Origin: Caldilineaceae bacterium | GTDB lineage: Bacteria > Chloroflexota > Anaerolineae > Caldilineales > Caldilineaceae | Direction: 5' to 3' | Length of the DNA stretch: 64,000 nt | NCBI GenBank assembly: GCA_026645575.1 | Contig: JAPKMW010000013.1 | Coordinates: 89,812 to 153,811 of the forward strand | In this document: piece after piece, positions 29,569-38,811 of the stretch | How positions within the stretch are numbered: the first letter of the stretch is position 1 | Layout of the letters: every line of letters starts with the position of its first letter | Notes under the pieces: model-generated | What the model was told of the DNA's origin: nothing | Seen by the model: only the letters and a program-made list of their open reading frames with translations | Database searches by the model: none | Made by a program: the position numbers and the translations under genes

Positions 29569-30747
29569 CTACCTTCCGCCCTCCGCCCCCTTCACTTCGT
29601 CCACTAATTGGGTGAGACGGGCGTAGAGATTGCGCGTACGGGGGGAAATTTCGCTGCCATCATTCGTGATGCGCTCACGAAGGGTGGTCATCTTGTCATA
29701 AAAGGATGGAGCGTCCACTGTCGCAGGGGTGACGGTGGGGGCAGCGGTGGCGCGAAACCAACTATTGATGACAACTTGAATGGCGATGGCGACGGGCGCA
29801 GCGATTAACAGGCCGACGATGCCCAACACGTCGATCAAGGCAATCGCCATGATTAATTCCAGGATTGAACCTGGTTGTTGATGGAGTGCCGGAAAGCGAT
29901 CAATGAACCAGCGGACACCAACAAAGACGGCCATCATATAGAGAATCACGATCAAGGCGGCAACGGGGCCGTCAATTAAGCCCAATAGCAGCACCGGCAA
30001 CAGGGCAAGCACGCCCCCAATCAGTGGCACAAACCAGAGGATAATCGCAATCCATGCCGACAAAAAGGGGTACTGTAGCCCAATCAACCAAAAACCAACC
30101 ATGAGCAAGAAGAGTGCCAACATCGCTTGCACAATCTTGCTGCGTAAATAGATGCCGATCCCTTCTTCAACACGATAGACCACGGAACGGGCTTGAGGGC
30201 GCACTCTGGCCGGGAGGAGCGAGAGCCAAAGCCGCTCGATGCGTTCCCGGTCCGCCACCCAGTAGAGCGCAACAAAGATCACCAGAACCAAATTGGAAAG
30301 CAAGACGCCTACATTGGCGGAAAGCCCCGAAACCAGCGCCAACAGACGGGAACCATCCGCCCCCAGCCAGAGATCATCCAACAGGGCGGGCGCCGGCAGA
30401 CGCACGGCTATGCTTTGCTGGGTACTATTACCGGCCAGCAAGGCGCGCCACAATTCGCCGTAAAGTGTGCGAAAATCGCGTAGGGCGCTGGGGAGCCGTT
30501 CCCCTAAAATGTAGAGCGACAGCGTTATAAAGCCAGCGACAAAGAGCAGTGTTGTTAGAATAACGGTCGCAATTGCCCAGCGGCGGGGCCAACCGGCCGC
30601 TGTCAGCAGCGTGACAAAGCCGCTTAAGGTCGTGGCGAGGATGATCGCAATGAGTAAAATCGCTGCCACGCCCCGCAGTTGCCAGAGCAATAAGAGCAGC
30701 GCCAGGGTTGCGAGAATGGTAATGGTGATCTGTGCAACTTTGTTCAT
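29569..30747 (-). CDS. AI-2E family transporter, second gene of the pair
   Basis: Membrane protein of 392 residues in the AI-2E/YdiK (PF01594) superfamily. The pattern is two N-terminal helices, a soluble stretch (about 85-140), then a run of about six helices with SAWIAIILWFVPLIGG (about 235) and ALIDVLGIVGLLIAAPVAIAI (about 315) typical of the family. A charged cytoplasmic tail closes it. The ATG overlaps the stop of the upstream paralog (ATGA), so the pair is translationally coupled. Family members export autoinducer-2 or act as Na+/H+ antiporters; which applies is unknown. Confidence 0.83.
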   Translation of the reverse strand: MNKVAQITITILATLALLLLLWQLRGVAAILLIAIILATTLSGFVTLLTAAGWPRRWAIATVILTTLLFVAGFITLSLYILGERLPSALRDFRTLYGELWRALLAGNSTQQSIAVRLPAPALLDDLWLGADGSRLLALVSGLSANVGVLLSNLVLVIFVALYWVADRERIERLWLSLLPARVRPQARSVVYRVEEGIGIYLRSKIVQAMLALFLLMVGFWLIGLQYPFLSAWIAIILWFVPLIGGVLALLPVLLLGLIDGPVAALIVILYMMAVFVGVRWFIDRFPALHQQPGSILELIMAIALIDVLGIVGLLIAAPVAIAIQVVINSWFRATAAPTVTPATVDAPSFYDKMTTLRERITNDGSEISPRTRNLYARLTQLVDEVKGAEGGR

Positions 30748-32105
30748 CCCTTTGTCTCACCGTGGCTTTCTGGCGCCGCTGCCACTTCCTGCCGGGCCAG
30801 CAGTTGCTCTAGTTCAATCGTATACGCCTCGATCATCTCCTCGATCTCCGCGCTTTCGGCGCTCACATCAGTGTCGGTTGTACGCAATTGTTTGCGCACA
30901 TCTTGGGCCAGGTCCTGCGCTTTCACTCGCAACACACTGTACTGATTGCGCTCTTGTACACCGGGCAAGGACGCTGCCGACTGATCAGCACTGCTTTCCG
31001 GCGCACGGAAGTGAAAGATAATGCGCTCAAAAAGCAACTGGATAATGGCGGCCAACGGCACCGCCAGCAGGGCGCCGGCCAGGCCAAGCAGAGTGGTAAA
31101 GCCGGCAATCGCCAACACCGTGAGAATGGGATTCACCCCTACCGTGCGATCCATGATGCGCGGCACCAGGATGTTGTTTTCGAGAAATTGCACCAGCGCG
31201 TTGATCAGAATGACGATGCCGGTCATGGTGGGCGAGATGGTCAGGGCAATCAAGATGGCGGGGATGGCGCCGAGAAGAGGGCCAATCATCGGCACTGCTT
31301 CAAAGATAAAGGCAAAAGCGCCCAATGTGAGGGCATAGGGCAAACCGACCAGCCAATAGGCAAGAAAGCTGACACCCCCAACGGCGCTACAGAGTAATAA
31401 CTGCCCTTGATAGAAGTAGCCGACCTTCTGGTCAACTTCTTCAATCAACAGCGCAACCCGATCACGTTGCGCGGTCGGCAAGAGGAGTAAAAACTGGTAA
31501 ATGATCTTGTCGCGATCCCGCATCCAGTAAAAGCCCATGGCAAAGATCGCCACCACCAAGAAAATATTGGTAAGCAACCCGTCGAGCGATAGACCGGCGA
31601 CCGACCCGGCCCCCGTCATCGCACGGTCGGTCGAGGTCGGCAGAAGCAACTGCGGTAGCCTTGCCAGATCCAATTCTGGCGGCAGATAGGTAACGGCCAA
31701 TTGCAACAGGGCGACATTCGACTGCGCCATCAATGCTTTGAGCAGGGTATAGTATTCAGGCAGACGCGCGGTGATTGTGCGCACCTGGCCTAGCATCATC
31801 GGAATGAGCAGAACGAGAAAGCCGACTACAAAGGCAACCATCAGGCCATAGCCGACAATCACCCCCACCTGTCTGCTCACCCCCAACCGATAGAGCCACT
31901 CCACCAACGGCCGCACGGCCAGGTAGAGCATGATCGCAACGACCAGACTCAGGAGAATATAGGCAAAGCGATAGGCGAGAAAGAGCGCCAGCACCAGCGC
32001 CGCAATGGTCAACGTGGCATAGACCACATCACGTAGGCGAATCTGTTGTAAAAGTGTATTCAGCGGTGACGAGGTTGTCGGTAGCGAATCAGAAGAGTGA
32101 GCCAT
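30744..32105 (-). CDS. AI-2E family transporter, first gene of the pair
   Basis: Membrane protein of 453 residues, paralogous to its downstream neighbour. N-terminal helices at about 28-75, a soluble segment of about 90-160, then family segments FIFEAVPMIGPLLGAIPAIL (about 290) and NNILVPRIMDRTVGVNPIL (about 330). The last 80 residues form a charged, Glu/Gln-rich likely cytoplasmic helical tail. Two adjacent, overlapping paralogs suggest a hetero-oligomer; that is inferred. Confidence 0.83.
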   Translation of the reverse strand: MAHSSDSLPTTSSPLNTLLQQIRLRDVVYATLTIAALVLALFLAYRFAYILLSLVVAIMLYLAVRPLVEWLYRLGVSRQVGVIVGYGLMVAFVVGFLVLLIPMMLGQVRTITARLPEYYTLLKALMAQSNVALLQLAVTYLPPELDLARLPQLLLPTSTDRAMTGAGSVAGLSLDGLLTNIFLVVAIFAMGFYWMRDRDKIIYQFLLLLPTAQRDRVALLIEEVDQKVGYFYQGQLLLCSAVGGVSFLAYWLVGLPYALTLGAFAFIFEAVPMIGPLLGAIPAILIALTISPTMTGIVILINALVQFLENNILVPRIMDRTVGVNPILTVLAIAGFTTLLGLAGALLAVPLAAIIQLLFERIIFHFRAPESSADQSAASLPGVQERNQYSVLRVKAQDLAQDVRKQLRTTDTDVSAESAEIEEMIEAYTIELEQLLARQEVAAAPESHGETKG

Positions 32106-32185
32106 AAGTTTGGGGCGACGTGCGCATCCTTTGGTTTTGGGTTAGGTATGCCGGTTCGGTAAAACTTTATTCCATTGGCTAACCC

Positions 32186-32227
32186 ATTGTTGATAGTCAA
32201 GGGTTAATAGTCAAGCTGCAGCTTGAC
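32186..32227 (-). promoter_or_regulatory. Candidate AI-2E promoter with 18-bp palindrome
   Basis: On the minus strand TTGACT (32214-32209), 17 bases, then AACAAT (32191-32186) forms a plausible promoter about 80 bases before the first AI-2E gene. The -35 overlaps a perfect 18-base palindrome at 32210-32227 (GTCAAGCTGCAGCTTGAC), which could be an operator. The -10 is weak. Confidence 0.4.
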
Positions 32228-32334
32228 TGCGCAACTGCCATGATACGCACTGTTTATTATATGGGGTTTACCGTATCTGTTGATGTATCGTGATATAGAA
32301 GCATGATATAGCTTGCGGTTATAGTCCATTGCCA

Positions 32335-33453
32335 TTACAACGTCACATTGCGCCCACTGTCCGTTATAAAGAAATGCACCTTGGCCGGATTGATGACCAA
32401 CGTTGCATTGCTGCCGGGTGGCAGGAAAAAATCCGCCGCGGTCGCCACGGTGATCTGTTGGCTGCCGACCTGAACAATCAACAAGTTGCCGGCTCCCAGA
32501 TGCTCGACCAGCGTAATGCGACAGGGAATGGCGGCTGCGGTGGCGGGCGCCGCGGTAACCAAAGTGAGATCCTCCGGGCGGACTCCCAAGGTGAGCTTAC
32601 CCTGTAATTGCGCACGATTTTTCGTTATTCGTTCGCTGGCGGCCTGCGTCCCGTCTAGGGGCAACGCCCAGTGCAACTCCTCTGCCATGATGGTTAACGC
32701 ATCAGCGGTTTGTTGCACCTGACAGGGAATAAAATTCATGGCGGGGCTGCCTAGAAAGCCGGCGACAAAGGTATTGCTGGGCAAGTTGTAGACTTCTAGC
32801 GGCGTCCCTACCTGTTGCACCACGCCTTTGTTCATCACCACCACACGGTCGCTCATGGTCATTGCTTCGGCCTGGTCGTGGGTGACATAGAGAACAGTGC
32901 CCTGCACCCGCTCAAAGAGCAACTTTAGTTCGGCGCGCATTTGCACGCGCAACTTGGCGTCGAGGTTGCTCAACGGCTCGTCGAGGAGAAAGACTTTGGG
33001 ATTGCGCGTAATCGCCCGGCCCAAGGCGACCCGTTGGCGCTGGCCGCCGCTCAACTCGCGCGGCTTACGGTCGAGCAGATCGGCAATGCCCAGGAGAGTG
33101 GCGGCCTCCTGCACCCGTTTCTCAATTTCGGGTTTGGGCATCTTGCGCACCTTTAACCCAAAGCCGATATTGTCGCGCACGGTCTTGTGCGGGTAGAGCG
33201 CATAGCTCTGAAAGACCATGGCAATATCGCGATCCCCCGGTGGTACGGCGTTGACCAGCCGGCCATCAATGTACAACTCGCCGCCACTGGGATCTTCCAG
33301 CCCGGCGGTGATGTTCAACGTGGTCGATTTGCCGCAGCCGCTTGGCCCCACCAAGGTGACAAATTCCTTGTCGTTTACGGTAAGGTTCAATGGTTCCAGT
33401 GCGACTACTGCACCAAATTGTTTTCGGATATTCTTGTAGAGAATTTCAGCCAT
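32335..33453 (-). CDS. ABC importer ATPase (MsmK/UgpC-type)
   Basis: Nucleotide-binding subunit of 372 residues of the CUT1 sugar-importer class. Walker A is GPSGCGKST (about 36), the Q-loop FQSYALYPH, signature [14 protein letters not shown] (about 134), Walker [13 protein letters not shown], and the H-loop [12 protein letters not shown]-terminal TOBE regulatory region follows from about 235 with [10 protein letters not shown]. It ends the operon made of 36325-37686, 34602-35501 and 33683-34537, but a 230-base gap with a 23-bp hairpin separates it from the permease genes. Such ATPases often serve several importers, possibly also the one at 72-3367. Confidence 0.92.
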   Translation of the reverse strand: MAEILYKNIRKQFGAVVALEPLNLTVNDKEFVTLVGPSGCGKSTTLNITAGLEDPSGGELYIDGRLVNAVPPGDRDIAMVFQSYALYPHKTVRDNIGFGLKVRKMPKPEIEKRVQEAATLLGIADLLDRKPRELSGGQRQRVALGRAITRNPKVFLLDEPLSNLDAKLRVQMRAELKLLFERVQGTVLYVTHDQAEAMTMSDRVVVMNKGVVQQVGTPLEVYNLPSNTFVAGFLGSPAMNFIPCQVQQTADALTIMAEELHWALPLDGTQAASERITKNRAQLQGKLTLGVRPEDLTLVTAAPATAAAIPCRITLVEHLGAGNLLIVQVGSQQITVATAADFFLPPGSNATLVINPAKVHFFITDSGRNVTL

Positions 33454-33517
33454 AGTTCCTGTTGATCCAACCAGCCTTGAACTAATGAAGGTTTAGCAAA
33501 TAAATCGGTAAGACTGA

Positions 33518-33578
33518 CCTGTCATTCTGCAAGAATCGCTCGGCTACAATACGCTAGCGATTCTTGCAGAATGACAGG
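33518..33578. repeat. Perfect 23-bp GTCATTCTG-type hairpin
   Basis: Arms CCTGTCATTCTGCAAGAATC + GCT at 33518-33540 and the exact complement at 33556-33578, with a 15-base loop. It is the intact version of the element at 11411. It lies between the permease and ATPase genes of the sugar operon. Confidence 0.85.
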
Positions 33579-33682
33579 GGAGTTTTCCAGGGTACAGCGA
33601 ACCCTTCGTGTCATGCGTACAGGTACAGAAATCGCACCTACGGTTTTACCGGTTTATTTTCACAACTCTCATAAGTTCAAGG

Positions 33683-34537
33683 CTACTCTTTCACCGCACC
33701 AAAGGTCAAGCCACGCACCAAATAGCGTTGCGTAAACGCCGCAAAGATCATCACCGGCAGGATCATCAACGACCCAAGCGCCGACATCTCGCCCCAGCGC
33801 AAAAACTTGTCCGACATGTAGCCGGCGATCACCACTGGTAGCGTCTTGGCGTTGACCGAGGTGAGCATGGAGGCGTAGAGAAATTCATTCCACGAGTAGA
33901 TAAAGGTAAAGATCGCCGTCACCGCAATGCCGGGCAGGCCCAAGGGTAGCACCACCTGGCTAAAGCGCTGCCAGAGCGAACAGCCATCAACAATCGCCGC
34001 CTTTTCAATGTCGTCGGGGATGTCCTGGAAAAAGCCCAACATCAGCCAGATCACAAAGGGTAGCGCATAGGTGACATGGGTCAGGATCAGGGCAAAGTGC
34101 GTATCGGCAATGCCCAGGCGACGAATAATCACAAAGTAGGGAATCGCCGTGGTGATGGGCGGGTAGATGCGCGTGACCAGAATCCAGATCATCGTCGCCT
34201 GGCGCAGGTGAAAGGCCAGATAACTCTTGGCCAACGCATAGGCCGCCAACGACCCCAGCAGAATGGCGACCCCGGTGCTGGCGAGCGCCACCACAATGCT
34301 GTTGGTAAAATAGCGCATGAGGTCGGGCGAGTTGAGCACCAGCCGGTAGTTCTCCCACGTCCCGCGCAAAGGCAGGATGATCGCCGGGCTGACGATGGCG
34401 TCCACTTCATACTTGATCGAGGTGGTGATCAACCAATAGGCCGGAAAGGCGATCACGATCAGGACAAACAAGGTGACTAAATAAAGGAGGACGCTTTCCA
34501 TCCTACGCCGTAATTGATAATTTGGTGTCGCTTGCAT
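33683..34537 (-). CDS. Carbohydrate ABC permease (MalG-type)
   Basis: Permease of 284 residues in the CUT1 class. About six membrane segments, first at about 14-35. The EAA loop reads DIEKAAIVDGCSLWQRF near residue 175, followed by VVLPLGLPGIAVT. The C-terminus (QRYLVRGLTFGAVKE) is the typical MalG ending. It forms the pore with the 34602-35501 permease and is fed by the binding protein at 36325-37686. Substrate not determinable. Confidence 0.9.
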   Translation of the reverse strand: MQATPNYQLRRRMESVLLYLVTLFVLIVIAFPAYWLITTSIKYEVDAIVSPAIILPLRGTWENYRLVLNSPDLMRYFTNSIVVALASTGVAILLGSLAAYALAKSYLAFHLRQATMIWILVTRIYPPITTAIPYFVIIRRLGIADTHFALILTHVTYALPFVIWLMLGFFQDIPDDIEKAAIVDGCSLWQRFSQVVLPLGLPGIAVTAIFTFIYSWNEFLYASMLTSVNAKTLPVVIAGYMSDKFLRWGEMSALGSLMILPVMIFAAFTQRYLVRGLTFGAVKE

Positions 34538-34576
34538 AATGGTATCTTAACCCGCTTGAACAGGTTTCGTGTATCA

Positions 34577-34600
34577 GCCACCGGTCAGAAACCCGGTGGC
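34577..34600. terminator. Short hairpin between permease genes
   Basis: GCCACCGG and CCGGTGGC pair around an 8-base loop immediately after the MalF-type stop codon on the minus strand. No T-tract; it may attenuate rather than stop transcription. Confidence 0.45.
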
Positions 34601-34601
34601 G

Positions 34602-35501
34602 CTATCGACCGCGCCGCTGCAACTCCCGAATAAAAAAGATCGAAATACAAAAAATCACCAACAGGAACAACCACGACATGGCGCTGGCCTGGCCGATCTG
34701 GAAGAATTGCAACCCGCTCTTGTAGATCATCATCGAGAGTAGTTCGGTGGTGCGTCCTGGCCCGCCAAAGGTGAGCGTCCAGATGATGTCAAAGACACGG
34801 AAGGCGTCCATCATGCGCAGCAGCAACACCACCAGAATCACCGGGCGCAACAGCGGCAGCGTGATCTCGCGAAAAATCTGCCAACTCGACGCGCCATCGA
34901 CCCGCGCCGCTTTGTAGAGATCCACCGGCAGCGACTGAATCCCCGCGGCCAGAATAAAGACCACCACCGGCAACTGTTGCCATATCTCGACCGCAATCAC
35001 CGAAGCCAGCGCTTGTTTCGGGTCGCCGACAAAGGGCTGCGTAGCAATGCCGACCAGGTTGAGAAAGAAGTTAATCGCCCCATACGAGGTATGAAAAAGC
35101 GTGCGCCAGAGAACCCCCACCACCACCGGCGTCATCATCAGCGGGATCAGCAACACCGTGCGGATCAAGCCGACAATTTTCAGGTTAGAGGTCGCCAGCA
35201 GCGCCAACGCCATGCCCAACAAAAACTCCAGCGTCACCGACGCCGCCACAAAGATCAAGGTAATGCGCACACTGGACAGGAAGTTGGGGTCGCTAAAGAG
35301 CCGCGTATAATTATCCAGCCCGATAAAAACCGGTCGGCTGTTCGGCACCGACATGTTCCACGAGTAAAAACTGAGGCGCAGACTGTATAACAGAGGATAG
35401 ACCGAGGTAAAGAGTAAAAACAGCACCGCCGGCGCCAGAAAGAGCAGAGAAAGACGGCGCTCGCTGCGATGGGTTTGCACAATCACTTTGGAAGCAGACA
35501 T
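34602..35501 (-). CDS. Carbohydrate ABC permease (MalF-type)
   Basis: Permease of 299 residues. About six membrane segments, with LLFLAPAVLFLLFTSVYPLL as the first, typical of MalF/UgpA-like proteins. The EAA loop is LYKAARVDGASSWQIF near residue 205. The ATG at 35501 is preferred because AAAGGG lies five bases upstream; a GTG two codons earlier is possible. Ten bases separate it from the GNAT gene upstream, so they are one transcript. Confidence 0.9.
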   Translation of the reverse strand: MSASKVIVQTHRSERRLSLLFLAPAVLFLLFTSVYPLLYSLRLSFYSWNMSVPNSRPVFIGLDNYTRLFSDPNFLSSVRITLIFVAASVTLEFLLGMALALLATSNLKIVGLIRTVLLIPLMMTPVVVGVLWRTLFHTSYGAINFFLNLVGIATQPFVGDPKQALASVIAVEIWQQLPVVVFILAAGIQSLPVDLYKAARVDGASSWQIFREITLPLLRPVILVVLLLRMMDAFRVFDIIWTLTFGGPGRTTELLSMMIYKSGLQFFQIGQASAMSWLFLLVIFCISIFFIRELQRRGR

Positions 35502-35510
35502 GATCACCCT

Positions 35511-36320
35511 TTACGCCTTTACCAGAATGGCCTTGGTATAGGCCAGATAAAATCCTTTGCGCATCAAGTTGTGCTGCGAATCACTGCCCGGCTCTGTGAT
35601 CACCAAGGCAAAATCACAGCCCATTGTTTGGGCGGCGAGTAAACGGGTGCGAATCAACGCCGTTTGCGCCCCATGCCGCCGAAAAGCTGGTCGCGTACTT
35701 GTGCCGCCCAACTCCACCATCCCTTCATGGTAATACATGGCGCCACCGGCCGCCGGCTGGTCATCGATCCAGGCGAAATAACAGTGAGCATGGGCGGCGT
35801 GAAAGTTTGGGGCAAGAATATCCAATATGGCTGACGAAGGCGACTCTGCTCCTGTAAACCCTTGCGCCGTCGTTTGAATCCAAAGATCAGCCTCCGCTGG
35901 CGTTGCCTGGGTAATCCGCAATGCTGTCGAGGAGGCGACCATGGGCAGCGGTTCGTGTAACGGCAATGCTAGCACACTCTGGAAACTCTCTAGATGATAA
36001 GCGTGCTGTTGCAGCAGAGTACACAGTGTCCCATCGGCCAGTGGACAGAGATCGAGACGGACGCCGTCACCGGCCTCGGCGTAGAGCGCTTCGATCTGCG
36101 CCAGATCCGCCGCTGTGACCGGGCCGGTGCAGCCCAACCCGATCACGCGATTTAGCGGCGAATGGGGACCGGCGTAGATGGCATAACCATCGGCTACCGG
36201 CTCGATCCGAATCGTGCGTTCTGGGTGAAGCGTCTGCTGGGCGCGGGCATAGTGAATGCCACGCCAGGCATGGGCCAACTCCAACCGGGCGGCCAGCGCC
36301 GGATCGACAAAAGGGAACAT
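35511..36320 (-). CDS. GNAT-family acetyltransferase within the sugar-import operon
   Basis: Protein of 269 residues. The C-terminal half is a GNAT domain (GTSTRPAFRRHGAQTAL as the acetyl-CoA loop, HNLMRKGFYLAY near the end). The N-terminal half is divergent. The ATG at 36320 starts four bases after the binding-protein stop; a TTG 21 bases upstream is in frame. Its tight placement between binding protein and permease suggests co-expression and perhaps modification of the imported sugar or an amino sugar; that is inference. Confidence 0.78.
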   Translation of the reverse strand: MFPFVDPALAARLELAHAWRGIHYARAQQTLHPERTIRIEPVADGYAIYAGPHSPLNRVIGLGCTGPVTAADLAQIEALYAEAGDGVRLDLCPLADGTLCTLLQQHAYHLESFQSVLALPLHEPLPMVASSTALRITQATPAEADLWIQTTAQGFTGAESPSSAILDILAPNFHAAHAHCYFAWIDDQPAAGGAMYYHEGMVELGGTSTRPAFRRHGAQTALIRTRLLAAQTMGCDFALVITEPGSDSQHNLMRKGFYLAYTKAILVKA

Positions 36321-36324
36321 CGCC

Positions 36325-37686
36325 TCATTCCTTGTATTCAAATGCTAATGGATTCTGGGCAAACAACTCTTCCCACTTGGCGGCGACTTCGTCCAGCGCG
36401 GCTTGGGGTTCGGCCTGGTCGGAGAGCGCTTTGGATGCGCCTTCGCCGACAGCGATGAACATTTCCAGCCACTGCGGCACGCCGGGGGCAAAGGGGCGAC
36501 CACGGTCGAGGACGGCCGAATAATCGGGCATGTACGGGACAGCGGCCACCACATCGGCGTCGCTAAAGACCGCCTTGCGCGCCGGGGTGATACCGTTGTT
36601 GATGGCGCCCTCTTTCTGTTTGGCCGGCTGGGTCAGATAGGCCATTAGGTCAAAGGCCGCTTGTTTGTTCTGCGAAGTATTCATCATCACCACATTGTGC
36701 TGGACAAAGTTGCCCGTACCGTTTTCGGGATAGGGCGCAATCGCCCACTGATCGACCACCTTGGATTTGGCCGGGTCGTTGAGGCTGGGCAGAATAAAGC
36801 CGCCCCACCCTTCGTAGACCGCCACCTGGCCGGCCACAAAGGCGTTGGCCGCCTCCGGGTTGTCCCAGGCCAGGATGCCTTCGGGCGCGTACTTGGTCAT
36901 GTGATCCTTGAGCATGGTCAGCGCCTTGACGCCCTTTTCACTGTTGATCAAGGGCTTCCAATCGGGCGTCAACAACGCATCGCCCTGCGACCAGTAGCGG
37001 GCCAGGAAGAGCTTGACCAACTGCGCGGTGACGCCGGCAAAGGAGAGACCCTTCATCGTGTCATTGGTATTGGCCGCCAACATCGCTTCGTAATCGGCCC
37101 AGGTGGTGGGAAAGGTTTCGATCAGGTCTTTGCGGTAGAAGACCAGCGAGACACCGGAGACAATCGGCAGGCCAAAGCGCACCCCCGTGTTGCCGGCAAT
37201 CCCTTCGCCATACTTGTAGACCGGCTCAAAGAAGCCTTCCATGTCATAGTCGCTGCTGCTGAGGAAGTCGTTAATCGGCTCCAGGTTGGGCCAGATGGTG
37301 TATTGAAATTCAATGTCATTGCAGAAGAGATCAAATTGCGGCGAACCGGAGGCAAGGTCGGCCTGCACCTTGGGCATCAACTGTTCCCACGGCGCAAACT
37401 CAAACTCGACCGCAGCGCCGGTCTCACTGGTAAACTCTTCGGCCCACTTGCGGAAGGGCGCTTCATAATCGGCGCCAGCTTGGGTCAACATGCGCAGGGT
37501 GACACCATCGTATTTTTTCCCTGCTGTGCTGGCGGCTGCCGCGGCTGTTGTGGCCGTTGGTTCAGCCGCCGCTGGGGCCGCAGCCGGCGGCGCACCGGTT
37601 GGCCCACAAGCTGCCAATGCCGCACTGGTACTCAACAGCCCCAGCGCCTTCAACATTTCACGTCGATTCAGATAGAAATTGTTCAT
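36325..37686 (-). CDS. Carbohydrate-binding ABC lipoprotein (family 1 SBP)
   Basis: Solute-binding protein of 453 residues. The leader has a twin-Arg (NRREMLKALG) followed by a hydrophobic core and a lipobox LAAC with Cys near residue 27, so Tat export plus lipidation is possible. An Ala/Thr-rich linker to about 55 follows. The mature part resembles UgpB/MalE-like proteins (GLPIVSGVSLVFYRKDLI, WDNPEAANAFVAGQVAVYEGWGG split across the middle). The ATG at 37686 is preceded by GAAGGA; an in-frame start 27 bases upstream lacks signal features. It leads the ABC operon downstream. Confidence 0.88.
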   Translation of the reverse strand: MNNFYLNRREMLKALGLLSTSAALAACGPTGAPPAAAPAAAEPTATTAAAAASTAGKKYDGVTLRMLTQAGADYEAPFRKWAEEFTSETGAAVEFEFAPWEQLMPKVQADLASGSPQFDLFCNDIEFQYTIWPNLEPINDFLSSSDYDMEGFFEPVYKYGEGIAGNTGVRFGLPIVSGVSLVFYRKDLIETFPTTWADYEAMLAANTNDTMKGLSFAGVTAQLVKLFLARYWSQGDALLTPDWKPLINSEKGVKALTMLKDHMTKYAPEGILAWDNPEAANAFVAGQVAVYEGWGGFILPSLNDPAKSKVVDQWAIAPYPENGTGNFVQHNVVMMNTSQNKQAAFDLMAYLTQPAKQKEGAINNGITPARKAVFSDADVVAAVPYMPDYSAVLDRGRPFAPGVPQWLEMFIAVGEGASKALSDQAEPQAALDEVAAKWEELFAQNPLAFEYKE

Positions 37687-37713
37687 CGTCCTTCTTCTCC
37701 CTGATGAGTTCAA

Positions 37714-37805
37714 GTTACGAATTATGAGTTACGAATTACGAATTACGGGTTACGAGTTACGCGGCGCATAGCCCGTAATTCGTAATTCCTAATTCGTAAT
37801 TCATC
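37714..37805. repeat. Heptamer fold-back element (TTACGAA/CGTAATT family)
   Basis: Six to seven 7-base units of the GTTACGA/ATTACGA kind (37714-37760) face complementary CGTAATT units (37774-37803). It fills the gap between the ADC-like gene and the binding-protein gene, both minus strand. Confidence 0.8.
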
Positions 37806-38549
37806 TTATGAATCACGCAAATAATCATAAACAATTTCGCCATAGCTTTCGGTGTAGCTGGCAATTTGATAGAACGCCGTCACTTCTTCTAATGGGGCAA
37901 AGGCGCGCAGATCGCTGTTGGCTGTGCCCCCAAAGATCACCGTGCCGCTGCCCTGGTAGAGCAGGTGGGTGGTGGCATCGCTGGGCGCCGCCGTTACCAA
38001 TTGTTTGATCGCCGGCCCCGGCCCGTCGGCACGGGGAATCAATTTCAACCGGTAGCTGGGAAACATGGGGATGAGGGCGTCGGGCGTTGTCGGCGCACCC
38101 AGATCCGAGGTGAGGGTCATGATCGGCACGCCATCTTTGATCGTCTGTGTCACCAACAAGTTGTGATGCTGCTCGATGCGCACCTCGGCATATTCTTTCG
38201 GCGCGCCCCACCGTTCGCGACCGGAGCAGATCGCCGGCACATTGTCCAGGTAGAGATGGGAGTTGTAAAAGCCGCGCTGCCCCCGAAAATCGACTTTGAT
38301 CTGCAAGCCCGCTTCGTGAAAGGGGCCATAGGAGGAAGAGAAAGGCACATCAATGCCAAAGGCGACGCACAGCCCATCCGCCGCCGGTTCCAATGGCTCC
38401 GGCAAATACGCGCGCAACCGGGCCGGATCGGCGCGGAAATAGATCAACTGAAAGCGCACCTCGCGGTAATAAGTGGGCAATGGCGGATAATAGGGGCGAT
38501 GGGCCGGCATCGTTTCCCCGCTGCCGATCGACAACCGTGTCATAGGCAT
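37806..38549 (-). CDS. Acetoacetate decarboxylase-like family protein
   Basis: Protein of 247 residues resembling the ADC superfamily (PF06314). The active-site segment SGRERWGAPKEYAEVRI matches the family pattern in which the Lys forms the Schiff base. Many ADC-like proteins outside Clostridium decarboxylate or hydrate other keto acids, so acetoacetate is not implied. The ATG at 38549 has AGGTG six bases upstream; a GTG three codons earlier is in frame. Its place between the sugar-binding protein and an enolase-superfamily gene suggests work on a sugar-acid or keto-acid intermediate. Confidence 0.75.
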   Translation of the reverse strand: MPMTRLSIGSGETMPAHRPYYPPLPTYYREVRFQLIYFRADPARLRAYLPEPLEPAADGLCVAFGIDVPFSSSYGPFHEAGLQIKVDFRGQRGFYNSHLYLDNVPAICSGRERWGAPKEYAEVRIEQHHNLLVTQTIKDGVPIMTLTSDLGAPTTPDALIPMFPSYRLKLIPRADGPGPAIKQLVTAAPSDATTHLLYQGSGTVIFGGTANSDLRAFAPLEEVTAFYQIASYTESYGEIVYDYLRDS

Positions 38550-38575
38550 AAAACACACCTGTTGGCCTTACTAGA

Positions 38576-38721
38576 CTAGTTTCTGTTGCGAAAGCGCCTT
38601 ATCACCGCCAAGGGCGCGAAGGACGCAAAGCTTCGAAGATTTCTTTCTAGTTTTCCTTTGCGATTCCTTCGCGTGCTTGGTGTACTTCGCGGTAGAAAGC
38701 GCGTTTTGCAACAAGAACTAG
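38576..38721. mobile_element. MITE-like nested inverted repeat
   Basis: Outer arms CTAGTTTCTGTTGCGAAAGC and its near complement ending at 38721, with inner arms carrying GCGCGAAGGACGCAAAG and CTTTGCGATTCCTTCGCG. It is non-coding. The inner motif (CGCAAAG/CTTTGCG) also occurs in the hairpin at 57229-57283. Confidence 0.65.
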
Positions 38722-38811
38722 ACGAGCAGATTATGGGATAGCCCAATGGTTCCCGGCGCCATTGTACCGCAACAGTTTGCTTTGCGCAACCGGCTTTTTG
38801 GGGCTGGTCTT

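Noticed and set aside
36661..37704. 347-residue plus-strand frame
   Set aside because: Antisense to the sugar-binding lipoprotein gene, which has a clear signal and family match.
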